A DNA stretch of 6,500 bases from assembly GCA_964461295.1 (NCBI GenBank), contig CAYWTX010000451.1, positions 1 through 6,500 of the forward strand, given 5' to 3'. The position numbers and the translations under genes are program-made. Below the pieces are notes generated by a model. The model was not told where the DNA came from. It worked only from the letters and a program-made list of their open reading frames with translations, and did no database searches. This stretch comes from CAYWTX01 sp964461295. GTDB taxonomy: Bacteria > Planctomycetota > Phycisphaerae > SM23-33. This document shows positions 5,684 through 6,500 of the stretch, piece by piece. Numbering within the stretch: the first letter of the stretch is position 1; the number at the start of each line of letters is the position of its first letter.

Positions 5684-5963
5684 GCAATAGACAGTAGGCA
5701 ATGCGCAATAGGCAATGTGCAATGTGCAATGTGCAATAGGCAATGGGCAATAGGCAATGGGCAATTGGCAATAGGCAATGGGCAATTGGCAATAGGCAAT
5801 AGGCAATGGGCAATGGGCAATGTGCAATAGGCAATGGGCAATGGGCAATAGGCAATAGGCAATAGGCAATGTGCAGTGTGCAATAGGCAATAGGCAATGC
5901 GCAATGGGCAATAGGCAATAGGCAATGGGCAATAGGCAATGCGCAATAGGCAATGCGCAATGG
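5684..5963. repeat. Array of 40 in-phase heptamers, GCAATNN
   Basis: The stretch divides into exactly 40 consecutive 7-base units with no insertion or deletion. The core GCAAT is intact in 38 units; unit 2 (5691-5697) is ACAGTAG and unit 28 (5873-5879) is GCAGTGT. The last two bases vary within a small set: AG in 18 units, GG in 10, GT in 6, GC in 4 and TG in 2. The array starts 47 bases after the PQQ-like stop and ends 130 bases before the conserved part of the transposase remnant. It resembles the short tandem heptanucleotide repeats described in cyanobacteria and some other bacteria, but I cannot match it to a named family. No gene is assigned here. Confidence 0.95.
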
Positions 5964-5995
5964 GGAGCCGGGGCCGTCAAGTACCGCGGGCTCGC

Positions 5996-6011
5996 CCTGC
6001 CGGGAGGCAGG
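5996..6011. repeat. Short palindrome CCTGCC/GGCAGG
   Basis: CCTGCC (5996-6001) and GGCAGG (6006-6011) pair around the loop GGGA. It lies between the heptamer array and the transposase remnant and, read leftward, yields the CLPAGRA-like peptide in the remnant's artificial tail. It looks like a dispersed palindromic repeat rather than coding sequence. Confidence 0.45.
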
Positions 6012-6068
6012 CGGGTCCACTATCATCCGCCATCGCCGCGAATCTGTCAAATCCGTACGTTCCGCGTC

Positions 6069-6093
6069 CGCCGTTCGGCGAGGCCGCCGCTAC
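6069..6093 (-). repeat. GTAG-preceded GC palindrome at the transposase breakpoint
   Basis: On the minus strand GTAG (6093-6090) is followed directly by an arm, CGGCG (6089-6085), loop GCCT, and its partner CGCCG (6080-6076). That arm can instead pair with 6073-6069 around a 2-base loop. A GTAG or GGAG tetranucleotide at the foot of a palindrome is the known recognition feature of REP sequences handled by RAYTs. It begins exactly where the transposase similarity ends. At this GC content a chance palindrome is possible. Confidence 0.4.
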
Positions 6094-6333
6094 GGGCGTG
6101 GCAATCAGATGCACGTGGTTGGCCATGAGGCAGTAGGCGTCGATCCGCAGTTTGTGCTTCGTCGATTGCTCGCGAAGCAGCCCGAGGTAGTACCGCCGGT
6201 CGTCATCGACGAAGAATATGTCCTGCCGGTTGTTGCCCCGTTGCGTGACATGGTGCGGATAACCCGGAACCACGATGCGTGCCGCTCTTGGCATTCCGCC
6301 ATCCTACCCGCGAACCTTCGGCCGTCAACCCAC

Positions 6334-6364
6334 AACTAGGGCGCGTCCCTAGTTACGCCCTAGT
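6334..6364. repeat. Three-arm palindrome upstream of the transposase remnant
   Basis: AACTAGGG (6334-6341) and CCCTAGTT (6347-6354) form a perfect 8-bp stem with loop CGCGT. A second right arm, CGCCCTAGT (6356-6364), is also exactly complementary to 6335-6343 over 9 bases, so two mutually exclusive hairpins share one left arm. It lies 40 bases upstream of the remnant's ATG, where subterminal hairpins of IS200/IS605-type elements are found. Confidence 0.65.
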
Positions 6365-6500
6365 CCGAAGTTCCCTTCGATTTTGGGGCTGTTTTCGCGA
6401 TAACCATCTCTGAATGCAGCGATTGCGGGTTGTTGCCGCCTGCAAAACGTAGTCATGTAATATGAGAAATAATGTGAAGTATGTACTTGAATTACGCCTC
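6365..6500. other. Non-coding right end, no gene recognised
   Basis: This tail is visibly more AT-rich than the rest of the window, especially after 6440. I see no coding sequence, RNA gene or strong repeat in it. It may be the upstream region of a gene beyond the window, or DNA of different origin next to the transposase remnant. Confidence 0.5.

Larger units (their letters stand above)
5977..6294 (-). pseudogene. Truncated REP-associated tyrosine transposase (RAYT, Y1/IS200-like)
   Basis: The open frame encodes 105 residues, of which the first 67 (6294 to 6094) match the N-terminus of RAYT/Y1 transposases: PGYPHHVTQRGNNRQDIFF (10-28), then RIDAYCLMANHVHLIATP (50-67). The latter contains the HUH metal-binding pair His60 and His62. 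After Pro67 similarity stops at once and residues 68-105 are low-complexity, GC-driven sequence ending beside the heptamer array. Full proteins of the family are roughly twice as long or more and carry the nucleophilic tyrosine after the HUH motif, so this remnant lacks it and should not be active. RAYTs are single-copy domesticated relatives of IS200/IS605 transposases that act on REP palindromes. The frame is undamaged up to the breakpoint, suggesting a fairly recent loss. Confidence 0.8.

Noticed and set aside
5684..5963. CRISPR array
   Set aside because: Units are 7 bases and contiguous, with no spacers and no cas genes nearby.
5447..6050. Three leftward frames with Cys-rich hydrophobic heptads as a membrane repeat protein
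   Set aside because: The same peptide appears in all three frames because the unit is 7 bases; no ribosome-binding site or conserved start is seen, so it is an artefact of the tandem repeat.
6301..6328. Leftward promoter TTGACG / TAGGAT with 16-base spacing ahead of the transposase remnant
   Set aside because: The -35 is good but the -10 matches only 4 of 6, and transcription would begin at about the start codon. Probably chance.
6433..6463. Rightward promoter TTGCCG / TAATAT near the right end
   Set aside because: The spacing is 19 bases and both boxes are weak; the downstream gene is outside the window.

Overview
The window is GC-rich bacterial chromosomal DNA with strong G/C preference at third codon positions. 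The gene content suggests a member of the Planctomycetota or a relative in the PVC group: a Tat-exported Gfo/Idh/MocA oxidoreductase, a secreted PQQ-like beta-propeller protein, and an EF-G of the divergent EF-G2-like type. This placement is inferred from gene families and style; no marker in the window settles it.

Layout. Positions 1-192 are non-coding and hold two back-to-back REP-like hairpins and a GC-rich hairpin. An exported oxidoreductase runs leftward (1512-193). A 365-base divergent intergenic region follows, with a further REP-like hairpin, three tandem octamers, a plausible sigma70-type promoter and a 5'-UTR hairpin. An EF-G-like GTPase (1878-3923) and ribosomal protein L28 (rpmB, 3929-4192) form a tight rightward operon closed by a strong intrinsic terminator (4225-4254). 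A secreted PQQ-like repeat protein (4323-5636) comes next with its own ribosome-binding site. The last 860 bases are repeat-rich: an array of exactly 40 in-phase heptamers (5684-5963), short palindromes, a 3'-truncated REP-associated tyrosine transposase (RAYT) remnant read leftward (from 6294), a three-arm palindrome just upstream of it, and a more AT-rich tail with no recognisable gene.

How it fits together. EF-G-like plus L28 is a translation-related transcription unit. The oxidoreductase and the PQQ-like protein are both exported and probably belong to cell-envelope or carbohydrate metabolism, but nothing shows that they act together. The most unusual material is in the non-coding DNA. 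One element is a hairpin family with a fixed base and loop and a covarying upper stem; another is the perfectly phased heptamer array. A RAYT fragment lies in the same window, but a link between it and the hairpins is inference only. I see no defence system, CRISPR array, tRNA or rRNA.
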